Shown here: positions 43,600 to 52,581 of the stretch, in pieces | How positions within the stretch are numbered: position 1 is the stretch's first letter | How the letters are laid out: every line of letters starts with the position of its first letter | Assembly (NCBI GenBank): GCA_018067045.1 | Contig: JAGPVL010000033.1 | Location: 1-64,000 of the forward strand | Length of the DNA stretch: 64,000 nucleotides | DNA from: Gammaproteobacteria bacterium | GTDB lineage: Bacteria; Pseudomonadota; Gammaproteobacteria; Pseudomonadales; Alcanivoracaceae | Direction: 5' to 3' | Position numbers and translations under genes: made by a program | The notes under the pieces: model-generated | The model's database searches: none | What the model saw: the letters and a program-made list of their open reading frames with translations, nothing else | Told to the model about the DNA's origin: nothing

Positions 43600-45735
43600 A
43601 TGAAGAAGTTTATTGTGTTGGCGGTAGTAATCGGCGCCGTCCTGTCGTGGTGGTGGTTTGGGCTAGGAGACTACTTCACCCTTGCTGGCATCAAGGCGCA
43701 GCAAGCCTCGGTACAGCAAGCGTTTGTCGAGCAGCCGTTCTTCGTATTGTTGATTTATTTCGTTGTGTATGTGCTGATGGCGGCGTTGTCGTTACCCGGC
43801 GCGGCATTATTAACCCTGCTTGGTGGTGCTGTGTTTGGATTGTTTGCCGGCACCTTGGTGGTGTCGTTTGCGAGCACCACCGGCGCGACATTGGCCATGC
43901 TGATGTCGCGTACGTTGCTACATGACTGGGTCGCGGAAAAATTCCGTAGCAGTTATGACAAGGTTAACGCAGGCATTGATCGCGATGGTGCCTTCTACTT
44001 ATTTACGCTGCGCCTAATTGCCTACGTGCCATTCTTTGCTGTGAATCTCGTGATGGGGTTAACGCGAATGCCGGTGCTGCGTTATTACTGGGTTAGCCAG
44101 CTTGGTATGCTGCCTGGTACGTTGCTGTTTGTGTATGCCGGTCAGCAACTGGGCGAAATTGAATCCGTGAGTGACATCTTTACCGTTGATATTGCGTTGG
44201 CCTTTATTCTGCTGGCGATTTTTCCTTGGATTGCACGGTTCTTTGTTGATCGTTTGTCGGCGGGGAAAGCGTATCGCGGTTGGCATAAACCAAAGAAATT
44301 TGATCGAAATATTATTGTCATTGGTGGTGGTGCAGCGGGCTTGGTAACGAGCTACATCGGTGCGGCGGTGAAGGCGAAGGTATCTTTGATTGAAGCGGAA
44401 AAAATGGGTGGCGATTGTTTGAATACCGGATGCGTGCCGTCGAAAGCGCTAATTCGTTCGGCACGGATTGCGCGTTACGCGCAAGACGGCGAGCGTTTTG
44501 GTTTAAAGGTGGTGAGCTACGGCGCGGATTTCCCGCAGGTGATGGCACGAGTTAAACGGGTGATTGCGCAAGTTGCGCCGCATGATTCGGTAGAGCGATA
44601 TTCTGAGCTTGGCGTGGATTGCATTCAGGGACATGCACGGATTACTTCGCCGTGGACGGTTGAAGTGAACGGCCGCTCGCTGAGCGCCAGAAATTTAGTC
44701 ATCGCGACCGGCGGGCGGCCAAAGATTCCCGCCATTCCCGGTCTTCAAGGCAGTGGTTTTATTACCTCGGATAGTTTGTGGGGGCTGGCCGATTTGCCCG
44801 AGCACTTGCTGGTCATGGGTGGTGGTCCGATAGGTTGTGAATTGGCGCAGGCATTTAGGCGGCTTGGTAGTGAAGTCACCATTATAGAATTTCTGGATCG
44901 CATCTTATCGCGTGATGATGAGGAGGTGAGTGAGACGGTTCAAGCGTCGCTGTCGCGTGAAGGTATTCGTGTGCTAACGGGCTGGCGAGTGGTCAATGTC
45001 AGCGGCAATGCGCCGGCGATAACGATCGAATGCGCACCGGCAAACGGTGACGGCGATCATCAAAAAATCAGTGGCGATCAATTGCTGGTGGCGGTAGGAC
45101 GGGAAGGGAATACCGAGGGACTGGGGCTTGATGCGTTAGGTTTGACCGTTCGGCCCAATGGCACTATTGAAAGCAATGAGTACTTGCAGACGCGTTATCC
45201 GAATATCTATGTCTGCGGCGATATTGCTGGGCCTTATCAGTTTACTCACGTCGCGGGTCACCAAGCTTGGTATGCGGCGGTGAACGCACTGTTTGGGTTC
45301 GCGAAAAAATTTGCGGTGGATTATTCGGTTGTTCCGTTTGCGGTGTTTACTGATCCAGAGGTGGCGCGGGTTGGATTGAACGAGACGGAAGCAAAAGAAC
45401 AGGGCATTGCCTATGAGCTGACCCGCTATGACATAGACGATCTTGATCGTGCCATTGCTGATGACGAAGCCCATGGCTTTATTAAAGTGCTGACACAGCC
45501 GGGAAAAGATCGAATTTTAGGCGTGACGATTGTTGGCTATCATGCCTCGGAGTTGATTGCTGAGTATGTATTGGCGATGAAGCACGGTCTTGGTTTGAAC
45601 AAAATACTCGGCACGATCCATGCCTATCCGACGTTGGCCGAAGCGAATAAATATGTAGCTGGGGAATGGAAGCGAGCGCATGCGCCTCAGGGGCTGCTAA
45701 AGCTAGTGGAGAAGTTTCACCGCTGGCGCTTGTAA
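43600..45735 (+). CDS. Fused VTT (DedA/TVP38) membrane domain and flavin disulfide reductase
   Basis: A 711-aa two-domain protein. Residues 1-230 form a VTT/SNARE-associated (TVP38/TMEM64) membrane domain of about five helices with the conserved 'LPGAALLTLLGGAVFGLFAG' loop. Residues about 238-711 form a mercuric-reductase / dihydrolipoamide-dehydrogenase-like enzyme: FAD site 'NIIVIGGGAAGLVTSYIG', redox pair C273/C278 (GGDCLNTGCVPSK), NADH site 'LLVMGGGPIGCELAQAF' and C-terminal 'HAYPTLAEANKY' active-site His. It lacks the mercury-binding C-terminal cysteines. ATG at 43600 has an AAGGAG site. The fusion recurs in other bacteria; the substrate is unknown. Confidence 0.93.
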   Translation: MKKFIVLAVVIGAVLSWWWFGLGDYFTLAGIKAQQASVQQAFVEQPFFVLLIYFVVYVLMAALSLPGAALLTLLGGAVFGLFAGTLVVSFASTTGATLAMLMSRTLLHDWVAEKFRSSYDKVNAGIDRDGAFYLFTLRLIAYVPFFAVNLVMGLTRMPVLRYYWVSQLGMLPGTLLFVYAGQQLGEIESVSDIFTVDIALAFILLAIFPWIARFFVDRLSAGKAYRGWHKPKKFDRNIIVIGGGAAGLVTSYIGAAVKAKVSLIEAEKMGGDCLNTGCVPSKALIRSARIARYAQDGERFGLKVVSYGADFPQVMARVKRVIAQVAPHDSVERYSELGVDCIQGHARITSPWTVEVNGRSLSARNLVIATGGRPKIPAIPGLQGSGFITSDSLWGLADLPEHLLVMGGGPIGCELAQAFRRLGSEVTIIEFLDRILSRDDEEVSETVQASLSREGIRVLTGWRVVNVSGNAPAITIECAPANGDGDHQKISGDQLLVAVGREGNTEGLGLDALGLTVRPNGTIESNEYLQTRYPNIYVCGDIAGPYQFTHVAGHQAWYAAVNALFGFAKKFAVDYSVVPFAVFTDPEVARVGLNETEAKEQGIAYELTRYDIDDLDRAIADDEAHGFIKVLTQPGKDRILGVTIVGYHASELIAEYVLAMKHGLGLNKILGTIHAYPTLAEANKYVAGEWKRAHAPQGLLKLVEKFHRWRL

Positions 45736-45798
45736 TCCATCCGGTTTCGCAATGGTGGGCTTTAGATGTTCGCTCAAGAATAAGACAAAGTTTTCTGA

Positions 45799-46398
45799 TT
45801 ACTGCCCGGCCACATCGAGTGCGTTGTGTATCAGCACAACGCACTGGGATGCAAACAGCATTTTGGGGCCGAGACTAATTTTCTGTGCGCCGAGGCGTTC
45901 TAGGCCGTTGAAACTTTTCTTTGGCATTGGGATGTGATCAGTCAGCAAGAAGCAGGGCGTTCGTTCGAGGCTGTGTGTCTGAAGGGGGCTGCCCTTTTTA
46001 TCCATGATAAACAGCTGATGGTCGCTGGCTAGGGACTGCACCAGTTTCTCGAAACTCACCGTTTGCACGCTAATGCCGGACTCAACGGCACGCTCTTCTT
46101 CTTTGCCCATGCCTTGTGAAATATCCAGCGCGCGGGCAATTTTTTTCAGCCATGCATTTTCATGAAAGCCGTCGATGTCGCGCATCTCGTTGGAAGTAAA
46201 GCGAACGGTGCGGGAATAATCGCGGGTGCTTTCAAGGACTAAATAAACAACAACGTCTTCGCGATGAGACTGTGCCACGAATATGGCGTTCATCAGCGTG
46301 TGCGCCAAAATTTCGGTGTGCGCACTCTGGCCGACGCCGGCTAATAAGAGGGCGCTTTCGGTTGGAGCTGCTCGGGCACGTAAGACGAAGGTGCGCAT
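45799..46398 (-). CDS. TrmY-like SPOUT RNA methyltransferase
   Basis: A 199-aa protein of the TrmY family, SPOUT-fold enzymes that in archaea make N1-methylpseudouridine at tRNA position 54. The match is direct: 'MRTFVLRARAAPT', 'HTEILAHTLMNAIFVAQSHR' and 'VVVYLVLESTRDYSRTVRF'. The C-terminal SAM-binding knot follows ('FLLTDHIPMPKK', 'ISLGPKMLFASQCVVLIHNA'). Bacterial members occur in some gammaproteobacteria and their target is unproven. It lies 97 bases downstream of the NRDE gene on the same strand. Confidence 0.88.
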   Translation of the reverse strand: MRTFVLRARAAPTESALLLAGVGQSAHTEILAHTLMNAIFVAQSHREDVVVYLVLESTRDYSRTVRFTSNEMRDIDGFHENAWLKKIARALDISQGMGKEEERAVESGISVQTVSFEKLVQSLASDHQLFIMDKKGSPLQTHSLERTPCFLLTDHIPMPKKSFNGLERLGAQKISLGPKMLFASQCVVLIHNALDVAGQ

Positions 46399-46495
46399 AC
46401 TATCCTGTTGGCGGGCCGCTTAACTGGCCTGCTAGTGTGTTGGGAGTGTTTGGAATTCGGTTCTTCTCAGTGGCCTAGGTTGCAACGCGATGCAG

Positions 46496-47251
46496 CTATT
46501 GCTGCTGCAAAATAAGCGTCGGCTCCCCTGCGGAAAAACCGCTTGGTTGCCAGCGCTGCTCAGCAAAATCGAAATCGCCATTTTGATGAAAGCGCAGCGC
46601 GGTGCTGGCACGCGTGCCATACGCAGCCGAACGAATAAAAATCGGTGCGACCAGTCTTTCCAGTTCAATGCCGACCCCTGTTTCGGGCAATTGTTCGTCG
46701 TCAGGTAGTTGTTGGTCGGCGAGTAGATCCAGTAATTGCTGAATATCGGCGCCGCCCTCTAGGGCTCGCGCCATCAGTGCTTTGCCGCGTTCCGTTTTGG
46801 GCCACTGGGTGTCGAGTAATCCGTTGCTGAGTGCGTAGATACCTGGCTTCACCGTCTGAGGCGTGCCGCCGCGATTGCCCATATAGCTTAATTCTTTGCC
46901 GTCGCAGGCGAGCATGTTGAAGCCGCCGTATTGCTCTTGATCGGGCACTAATTTTTCTAACCAGCGCAGTGGCGTATCGTCACTTTCCAAAAAGCCCATT
47001 GGCAGCATGCCCCGTGAGCGGTTGCCGGGAGTTTGCTCTTGGATGGGTTCGCGATAGTTGGTTACCGCCGCGAAGCGTCCAGCACGAGTAACGCCGAGCC
47101 AAGTGCCGCCTGCGGCGAGATCGATGCCGCAGAGTAAATCGCCGCGCCAGCGCGCCGCTTCGGCGGGGCGATGATGAAATTCATCGCGATTCGCAGCGAC
47201 GATTAATGGATAGTCAGGATGTTGCTGCCAAGCAAACAGGATGATGCACAT
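46496..47251 (-). CDS. NRDE (TANGO2-like) family protein
   Basis: A 251-aa NRDE/TANGO2-family protein. The N-terminal Met-Cys (MCIILFAW) places a Cys at position 2, as in N-terminal nucleophile hydrolases. The family hallmark 'LIVAANRDEFHHRPAE' is present, followed by 'GGTWLGVTRAGRFAAVTNYR'. Eukaryotic TANGO2 has been linked to lipid and haem handling; bacterial function is open. It is transcribed toward trmY-like gene and divergent from the TSUP transporter. Confidence 0.9.
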   Translation of the reverse strand: MCIILFAWQQHPDYPLIVAANRDEFHHRPAEAARWRGDLLCGIDLAAGGTWLGVTRAGRFAAVTNYREPIQEQTPGNRSRGMLPMGFLESDDTPLRWLEKLVPDQEQYGGFNMLACDGKELSYMGNRGGTPQTVKPGIYALSNGLLDTQWPKTERGKALMARALEGGADIQQLLDLLADQQLPDDEQLPETGVGIELERLVAPIFIRSAAYGTRASTALRFHQNGDFDFAEQRWQPSGFSAGEPTLILQQQ

Positions 47252-47402
47252 GCTGCGGGCTTCTCCACATTGGGTTGTCGCGGTCGTCCTCTGCGACAGT
47301 TCTGTCTTTTAGGCAGTGTTCTCTATGCGTCGCTTGGAAGCCGCGCTATGCCTTTACGTTGACGTGAATGCTAGCATAGCCAACGGCTGTTCTGGGGGTG
47401 TA

Positions 47403-48206
47403 GTGATTATTGAACTGTTTGTTCTTAGTGCGGCGGCGGGCATTCTCGCGGGTTTGCTGTCCGGCACTCTAGGGCTCGGCGGTGGCGTGGTGGTGGTGCC
47501 TGCACTGCTCTATATCTTTCATGTGTTGGGTTTTGCGGAAGAAACGCTGACGCAGCAAGCGGTGGCGACGTCGCTGGCAACAATCATCATTACCTCTATT
47601 AGCTCAGTGACCGCGCACTATCGGCGTGGTGCGTTGCGTAAGGATCTGATCGCGCCGTTGGCCGCTGGTGTCGTGGCCGGCGCTTTTGCCGGTGCTTTAT
47701 TGGCCAGTCATATTGATGGCCAGCTGCTCAAGCGCTTATTTGGTGGCTTGGCATTGGTCGTGGCGCTGCAATCGTTGCTGAGTTCGATGCGCGCCCCGCA
47801 AGATGACGAAGCGGAGCGTTTGCCCGCGCCGCGCTGGCGGGTTGTGGCCGGAGTTGGCGTTGGCGCAGTGTCGGCAATGTTTGGCATCGGCGGTGGCTCC
47901 ATGACGGTGCCGCTGCTGACCTTCTGGCGTGTGCGCATGCAGCAGGCGGTCGCGGCGTCGGCGGCTTGCGGCGTACCGATCGCCTTAGCGGGCTGCGCAG
48001 GTTTTATTGTTGGCGGTTGGCGGTTACCCTTGCCGCCGGGTAGCGTCGGCTTTATTTACCTGCCCGCCGTAGCCGGTATAGTAGTGACCAGTTTTCCGCT
48101 GGCCTGGGTGGGGGCGCGTATCGCCCATCGTTTACCGGGCACTATCTTGAAACGTATTTTTGCGCTGGTATTGCTGATTCTTGGCCTAAAGCTAGCGCTG
48201 GGTTAA
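47403..48206 (+). CDS. TSUP family (TauE/SafE) membrane transporter
   Basis: A 267-aa inner membrane transporter of the sulfite exporter TauE/SafE family, proposed to move sulfur anions or related organic anions. Two repeats are visible: 'LLSGTLGLGGGVVVVPALLY' near the N-terminus and 'VSAMFGIGGGSMTVPLLTFW' in the middle, each with the glycine-rich GxGGG signature; about eight helices in total. A GTG start at 47403 with upstream GGGGGTG is favoured; the frame extends to 47316 with an unhydrophobic leader. lgt follows after only four bases, so the genes are cotranscribed. Confidence 0.88.
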   Translation: MIIELFVLSAAAGILAGLLSGTLGLGGGVVVVPALLYIFHVLGFAEETLTQQAVATSLATIIITSISSVTAHYRRGALRKDLIAPLAAGVVAGAFAGALLASHIDGQLLKRLFGGLALVVALQSLLSSMRAPQDDEAERLPAPRWRVVAGVGVGAVSAMFGIGGGSMTVPLLTFWRVRMQQAVAASAACGVPIALAGCAGFIVGGWRLPLPPGSVGFIYLPAVAGIVVTSFPLAWVGARIAHRLPGTILKRIFALVLLILGLKLALG

Positions 48207-48210
48207 ACAC

Positions 48211-49002
48211 ATGCTGTCATTTCCACAGATTGATCCGGTGGCAATTTCCATCGGCCCCTTGTCCGTGCATTGGTACGGGCTGACCTATCTTGCTGGTTTT
48301 CTTGGTGCTTGGTGGCTGGGAACGCGTCGCGCTAAGAAAGCCAATAGCGGTTGGACCGTTGATCAAGTTGGCGACGTTATTTTCTATGGCGCGGTTGGCG
48401 TAATTGTTGGTGGTCGTCTCGGCTACGGTATTTTTTATGGACTAGACCAGTGGGCGCAAGATTGGCTGTGGATCTTCAAACTGCAGCAAGGCGGTATGTC
48501 GTTCCACGGGGGCATGCTCGGTGTACTCGCCGCGTTTGCTTACTTTGCCCATAAAAATAAAAAAACCTATTTTCAAGTGGCAGATTTTATTGTGCCGATG
48601 GTGCCGATTGGGTTGGCTACCGGTAGATTTGGTAATTTTATTAATGCTGAATTATGGGGGCGCGCAACGGACGTACCTTGGGCAATGGTCTTCCCGACAG
48701 ATGCATTACAGTTAGCTAGGCATCCATCGATGCTCTACGAATGTGCGTTAGAAGGCATCGTGTTGTTTGCGTTGTTGTGGTGTTATTCGGCAAAAGTTCG
48801 ACCTGCTGGTGCAATTACCGGATTGTTTGGTGTCGGTTATGGTGTTGCACGTATTTTTGTCGAGTTCTTTCGTGAGCCGGATGCGCACATTGGCTACCTT
48901 GCGGGCGGTTGGTTAACGATGGGAATGTTGTTGAGCTTGCCGATGGTTGTGATCGGTATAGCGATGATGGTGTGGGCATATCGTCGGGAGCAAAAAGCAT
49001 GA
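48211..49002 (+). CDS. lgt: Prolipoprotein diacylglyceryl transferase
   Basis: Lgt adds diacylglycerol from phosphatidylglycerol to the lipobox cysteine of prolipoproteins, the first step of lipoprotein maturation. The 263-aa, seven-helix protein shows the family motifs '[11 protein letters not shown]', '[10 protein letters not shown]', '[10 protein letters not shown]' and the signature '[14 protein letters not shown]' with the essential Arg and Asn. It overlaps thyA by four bases (ATGA), the classic lgt-thyA pairing. Its clients in this window include LptM, the TRL protein and the imelysin-like lipoprotein. Confidence 0.98.
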   Translation: MLSFPQIDPVAISIGPLSVHWYGLTYLAGFLGAWWLGTRRAKKANSGWTVDQVGDVIFYGAVGVIVGGRLGYGIFYGLDQWAQDWLWIFKLQQGGMSFHGGMLGVLAAFAYFAHKNKKTYFQVADFIVPMVPIGLATGRFGNFINAELWGRATDVPWAMVFPTDALQLARHPSMLYECALEGIVLFALLWCYSAKVRPAGAITGLFGVGYGVARIFVEFFREPDAHIGYLAGGWLTMGMLLSLPMVVIGIAMMVWAYRREQKA

Positions 49003-49832
49003 AGCAGTATCTGGATTTAGTGCGCCATGTGCGTGACAACGGCGTATTTAAAGAAGATCGAACCGGCACGGGTACTTACGCTGTGTTTGGTTATCAGATG
49101 CGTTTTAATCTGGCCGACGGCTTTCCCGCGCTAACGACAAAAAAATTACACCTTAAATCAATTATTCATGAGCTGCTGTGGTTTCTCAGCGGCGAAACTA
49201 ATATTCGCTATTTGACTGACAATGGCGTTTCTATCTGGAACGAGTGGGCGACGGCTGAAGGTGAGTTGGGGCCCGTGTACGGCGAGCAGTGGCGTAGTTG
49301 GAAAAGCGCGGATGGCCGCGTGATCGATCAGATCAGCGACGTTTTGGCGGAATTAAAGCGCAATCCGGATTCGCGCCGCTTGGTGGTGTCTGCTTGGAAT
49401 CCTGCTGTGTTGCCTGATCCGGCCATGTCGCCCGATAAGAATGCCGAGTTGGGTCGGCAGGCGCTACCGCCATGTCATTGTTTGTTCCAGTTCTATGTGG
49501 CCGATGGCAAGCTGTCTTGTCAGTTGTATCAACGTAGCGCGGATATTTTTCTCGGCGTGCCGTTTAATATTGCCTCCTACAGTTTGCTTACCATGATGCT
49601 GGCACAGGTTGCTGGTTTGCAGGTCGGCGATTTTGTGCACACATTAGGTGATGCACATCTTTACGCTAATCACCTCGAGCAAACCGATTTATTACTGTCG
49701 CGAGAGCCTCGTGCACTGCCGGAAATGAAAATGAATCCAGACGTTAAGGATTTGTTTGCGTTTAGTTATGACGATTTTGAATTGGTCGGTTACGATCCGC
49801 ACCCGTCTATTAAAGCGCCGATTGCTGTTTAG
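48999..49832 (+). CDS. thyA: Thymidylate synthase
   Basis: ThyA methylates dUMP to dTMP with methylenetetrahydrofolate. The start is [11 protein letters not shown] at 48999, giving 277 aa; a longer frame upstream lies inside lgt and is not used. The catalytic cysteine is C159 in '[12 protein letters not shown]', with '[18 protein letters not shown]' and 'GDAHLYANH' of the substrate site. It is coupled to lgt and followed 90 bases later by folA, which regenerates the dihydrofolate that ThyA makes. Confidence 0.98.
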   Translation: MKQYLDLVRHVRDNGVFKEDRTGTGTYAVFGYQMRFNLADGFPALTTKKLHLKSIIHELLWFLSGETNIRYLTDNGVSIWNEWATAEGELGPVYGEQWRSWKSADGRVIDQISDVLAELKRNPDSRRLVVSAWNPAVLPDPAMSPDKNAELGRQALPPCHCLFQFYVADGKLSCQLYQRSADIFLGVPFNIASYSLLTMMLAQVAGLQVGDFVHTLGDAHLYANHLEQTDLLLSREPRALPEMKMNPDVKDLFAFSYDDFELVGYDPHPSIKAPIAV

Positions 49833-49922
49833 CCGTTCTCCTCGTTGTTTCGCTAGGCGCCAGATCATGGCGCCTAGCGCGTTTAAATTATAAATAGTGC
49901 ATATATCCATAAGGTACGGTCT

Positions 49923-50435
49923 ATGAACGTTTCCCTGATTGTTGCGAAGGCGGCCAACGGCTGCATTGGTCGAGACAACAAGCTGCCATGGTATTTGCCT
50001 AACGATCTTAAGTATTTTAAACAAACGACGTTTGGTAAGCCCATTATCATGGGGCGTAAAACGTGGGAGTCATTAAAAGGACCGCTTCCTGGGCGGGCGA
50101 ACATTGTCATCACGCGGCAGGAGAATTATCAAGCGGTTGGCGCCAAAGTTGTGGCGACTCTTGATGAGGCTATTGTCCTTGCTGAAAGTATTGCGTTGAT
50201 TGATGGTGTTGAAGAGGTGGTCATTATTGGCGGCGCCGAAATTTACACTCATGCATTACCGCGGGTGACGACGATGTATGTCACTGAGGTGCATGCCGAA
50301 GTGCAGGGTGACGCATTTTTCCCAGACGTCGATTTACGTCAGTGGAGAGAGAGCCGGCGTGAAGATTTTACTGCTGAGCCGCCGAATCAATATGACTACA
50401 GTTTTATTGCTTATGATCGCGTGGCTGGCGTCTGA
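49923..50435 (+). CDS. folA: Dihydrofolate reductase
   Basis: FolA reduces dihydrofolate to tetrahydrofolate with NADPH. The 170-aa length is usual. Family motifs are intact: 'NGCIGRDNKLPWYLPNDLKY' with the catalytic acid D28, NADPH site 'IIMGRKTWESLKGPLPGR', and 'VVIIGGAEIYTHALP'. It follows thyA in the same direction with a short intergenic gap and ends at a bidirectional terminator. Confidence 0.97.
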   Translation: MNVSLIVAKAANGCIGRDNKLPWYLPNDLKYFKQTTFGKPIIMGRKTWESLKGPLPGRANIVITRQENYQAVGAKVVATLDEAIVLAESIALIDGVEEVVIIGGAEIYTHALPRVTTMYVTEVHAEVQGDAFFPDVDLRQWRESRREDFTAEPPNQYDYSFIAYDRVAGV

Positions 50436-50510
50436 TATTTTCTGCACGTAGAGCGTTGCAGAACGAAAAAGCTCACATGAGCGTCCATGCTGCAATATTT
50501 GATAGACAGA

Positions 50511-50547
50511 AAAAAAGCCATCCAGGCGAGCGTTTGGATGGCTTTTT
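50511..50547. terminator. Bidirectional intrinsic terminator
   Basis: AAAAAAGCCATCCA and TGGATGGCTTTTT flank a 10-base loop, between the convergent folA and OsmC genes. Confidence 0.93.
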
Positions 50548-50572
50548 GGTGTACGTCTTGATTCGGCGTAGG

Positions 50573-51010
50573 CTATTCCGGCAATTGAGGCGCGAGCGTG
50601 ATCTCGGTGAGCACTGAGTTACTGATAATGCATTTTTCGCGTGCTTTATTGTGTAATGACTCGATTTCATCGCGAGTGGGTAAGCGCGGCCCAGCAAACG
50701 CTACAAGAGGGGCTAGCAGCACCTTGCCGACGAACAAGCGACCTTGAGCGTTCTTGGCGAGGATGCCGGCAGGGTGATCTTCGTAGGATTTAACGGAATA
50801 ACCTTCGCGCGCCGCTTCTGTGACGAAAGAAAGCAAGTGGCAGCTACAAATTGCTGCCAGAAACGCTTCCTCTGGGTCCATAAAGTCCGGCTTGGTGATT
50901 GTACCGCTTGGGTCGGTTGCCTGAATCTCGATGCCGTTATCCAGCGTCCATGTATAACGCTCCTCGTCGATAGAGGTATCCCAGTGCAAATGAATCTGAT
51001 GTTGCGGCAT
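50573..51010 (-). CDS. OsmC family protein
   Basis: A 145-aa OsmC/Ohr-fold protein. Two cysteines occupy the family positions: one in 'FLAAICSCHLLSFVT' (two adjacent CSC cysteines) and one in 'AREKCIISNSVLTEI', matching the redox pair of peroxide-reducing OsmC/Ohr enzymes, unlike the OsmC protein at 7297. It should reduce organic hydroperoxides in the cytoplasm. It is monocistronic and convergent with folA. Start ATG at 51010 (MPQHQIHLHWDTS). Confidence 0.87.
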   Translation of the reverse strand: MPQHQIHLHWDTSIDEERYTWTLDNGIEIQATDPSGTITKPDFMDPEEAFLAAICSCHLLSFVTEAAREGYSVKSYEDHPAGILAKNAQGRLFVGKVLLAPLVAFAGPRLPTRDEIESLHNKAREKCIISNSVLTEITLAPQLPE

Positions 51011-51095
51011 CGTTATATTCCACGCGGTTCGGTTTCTCGTGGGCTGATACTACCTTGTCAGCACTCGATGATGGGGTTTGGAATGTAAAATCGTA

Positions 51096-51824
51096 TCATT
51101 CTCGAGTGTCGGGTCGGGGGCTTGTAGGTGGCGCGACGCCGCGGTATGCCTGAAACAGTACGATGGTCACCAGTGCGCCGAGCAATTTCTGTGCAACGCT
51201 AATAACGATCAGGCCGCCGCCGTGATCTCCGGCAAGTTGGTTAACGGCTCCTTGGAGCGTTGCCGCCATGATCAGCATCATGATCATGGCGATGAGCCAG
51301 CTAAGCAGTAATGGCCACTGATTTGGGCCGGTGAGGTGAAAGCTTTTTTGCAGCGCAGCGACGGGTGAGAGTCGCTCAAGCGCCACGTAGAAAGGGGCGA
51401 GCGCTAAGCGTAGGTAGATCCAAACGCCGGGCGCGACAAAAAAAAGCATTAAAGCCGGCGCGGCCGCTGCGGCGAACAGAAGACTGGCCGCCATAGGCAG
51501 TGACATCAGCATCATGGTCAACGCGAGTGGAAAGAATACATACAGCGCAAACAGGAAGCAGTCGAGTAGGCTGCGTTGGCGGCCGTTCGCCAAGGAAGCG
51601 AGCTGGCAAATCAAGGCGGCTTCGGCAGCAATCTGCAAGAGTAAGACCATCACAGCGGTGCCGCTGTTAATGGCCTTAAACGTTTCGCCCTCGACGACAA
51701 AGATGGGGCCGTTAAGAAGCTCGGCAGTACTGCTTAGCAGGGCGAAAGGAACGGTAACCAGAAAAAGGGGGAGCAGGTTTTTCCACCAGAAAAAGAGCGC
51801 CTGCTGAATACGTTCGAACACCAT
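51096..51824 (-). CDS. Polytopic membrane protein, YciC-like
   Basis: A 242-aa inner membrane protein with about six hydrophobic segments. It opens with 'FERIQQALFFWWKNLLPLFL' and contains 'FHLTGPNQWPLLLSWL', both typical of the YciC/glycerophosphoryl-type membrane family in which an amphipathic 'ALQKSF' segment precedes a helix. The function is unknown. The C-terminus is soluble and Pro/Arg-rich. It lies 33 bases downstream of DUF6231 on the same strand, so the two may be cotranscribed. Confidence 0.75.
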   Translation of the reverse strand: MVFERIQQALFFWWKNLLPLFLVTVPFALLSSTAELLNGPIFVVEGETFKAINSGTAVMVLLLQIAAEAALICQLASLANGRQRSLLDCFLFALYVFFPLALTMMLMSLPMAASLLFAAAAAPALMLFFVAPGVWIYLRLALAPFYVALERLSPVAALQKSFHLTGPNQWPLLLSWLIAMIMMLIMAATLQGAVNQLAGDHGGGLIVISVAQKLLGALVTIVLFQAYRGVAPPTSPRPDTRE

Positions 51825-51857
51825 ATGATTGGACCGCCAACGAATTAAGGCGGCAGT

Positions 51858-52388
51858 TTACCACCAATATTTGCCCCAGTTCTCGGGGTTTGCCCAAAAG
51901 CGTGCGTTATTCCAGCTGCGGGTAAAGTTGTAATTATCTAAATCGTAGCTGTAGAGGCTCATTTCCCGGTTGCTGTCGTTGAAGGTGGCCTGCTTACGCA
52001 GCCCCATGCCGAGAAAGTCGGATAGTGCCCAGCGCAGCTTGCTTGGCGCGATGGCGGGCTGGTAGAGCACCAGCATGGCGTTGGAGTGAAGGTTGCGGAC
52101 GAGGCCAAGTAATTCCTCGCCATGATGACGATTCATGTATTCAAGTTGGTCTGCAACAACGACGAGATCAAAACGCTGGGTGTCGGCTAATTGGCTAAAC
52201 GGATCGAGCTCGGCAATTTCGGTCAGCGCACAATCGTGTTTGTCACACCATTGTTTGAGCAGAGGGATTGGATTCATGCTCACAGAGAGGAGCGATTTAG
52301 GCATCTGGCTGTCGAGTAGTGCCGCCAGATGTTGATGCGGAGAGCTGGACGTCGCCGCCGTGTCTATTTGTTCCGCTGTATTATTCAT
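51858..52388 (-). CDS. DUF6231 family protein
   Basis: A 176-aa protein matching the DUF6231 family as I remember it, found in Pseudomonas relatives. It has a truncated methyltransferase-like alpha/beta fold: 'SLLSVSMNPIPLLKQWCDKH' for strand 1, and 'FDLVVVADQLEYMNRHHGEE' like a SAM-methyltransferase motif III. The C-terminus is Trp-rich ('SWNNARFWANPENWGKYWW'). A SAM-binding glycine motif is not visible, so activity is doubtful. ATG at 52388 is preferred; the frame runs back to 52418. Confidence 0.7.
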   Translation of the reverse strand: MNNTAEQIDTAATSSSPHQHLAALLDSQMPKSLLSVSMNPIPLLKQWCDKHDCALTEIAELDPFSQLADTQRFDLVVVADQLEYMNRHHGEELLGLVRNLHSNAMLVLYQPAIAPSKLRWALSDFLGMGLRKQATFNDSNREMSLYSYDLDNYNFTRSWNNARFWANPENWGKYWW

Positions 52389-52516
52389 GTCTCTTAGTCT
52401 AGACCCGTCGAGGGGCAAAGTGCCAGTGGGTGAAGTAAAGATTTTCTCTCGCGAAGGTTGTGGTGGCTAGATACGGTTAGCCGAAATCGGCGTGGCGGCA
52501 TGAGGTCTGCACTGAG

Positions 52517-52563
52517 ATCTACAAAAAAGGCGCGTGGAATTCTCCGCGCGCCTTTTTGTAGAT
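52517..52563. terminator. Intrinsic terminator after pit
   Basis: ATCTACAAAAAAGGCGCG and CGCGCCTTTTTGTAGAT form a long stem with one bulged A and an inner GC-rich core. It lies just beyond the pit stop and ends the leftward DUF47-pit transcript. Confidence 0.92.
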
Positions 52564-52581
52564 TGCTTGTGGGGCTGATTG

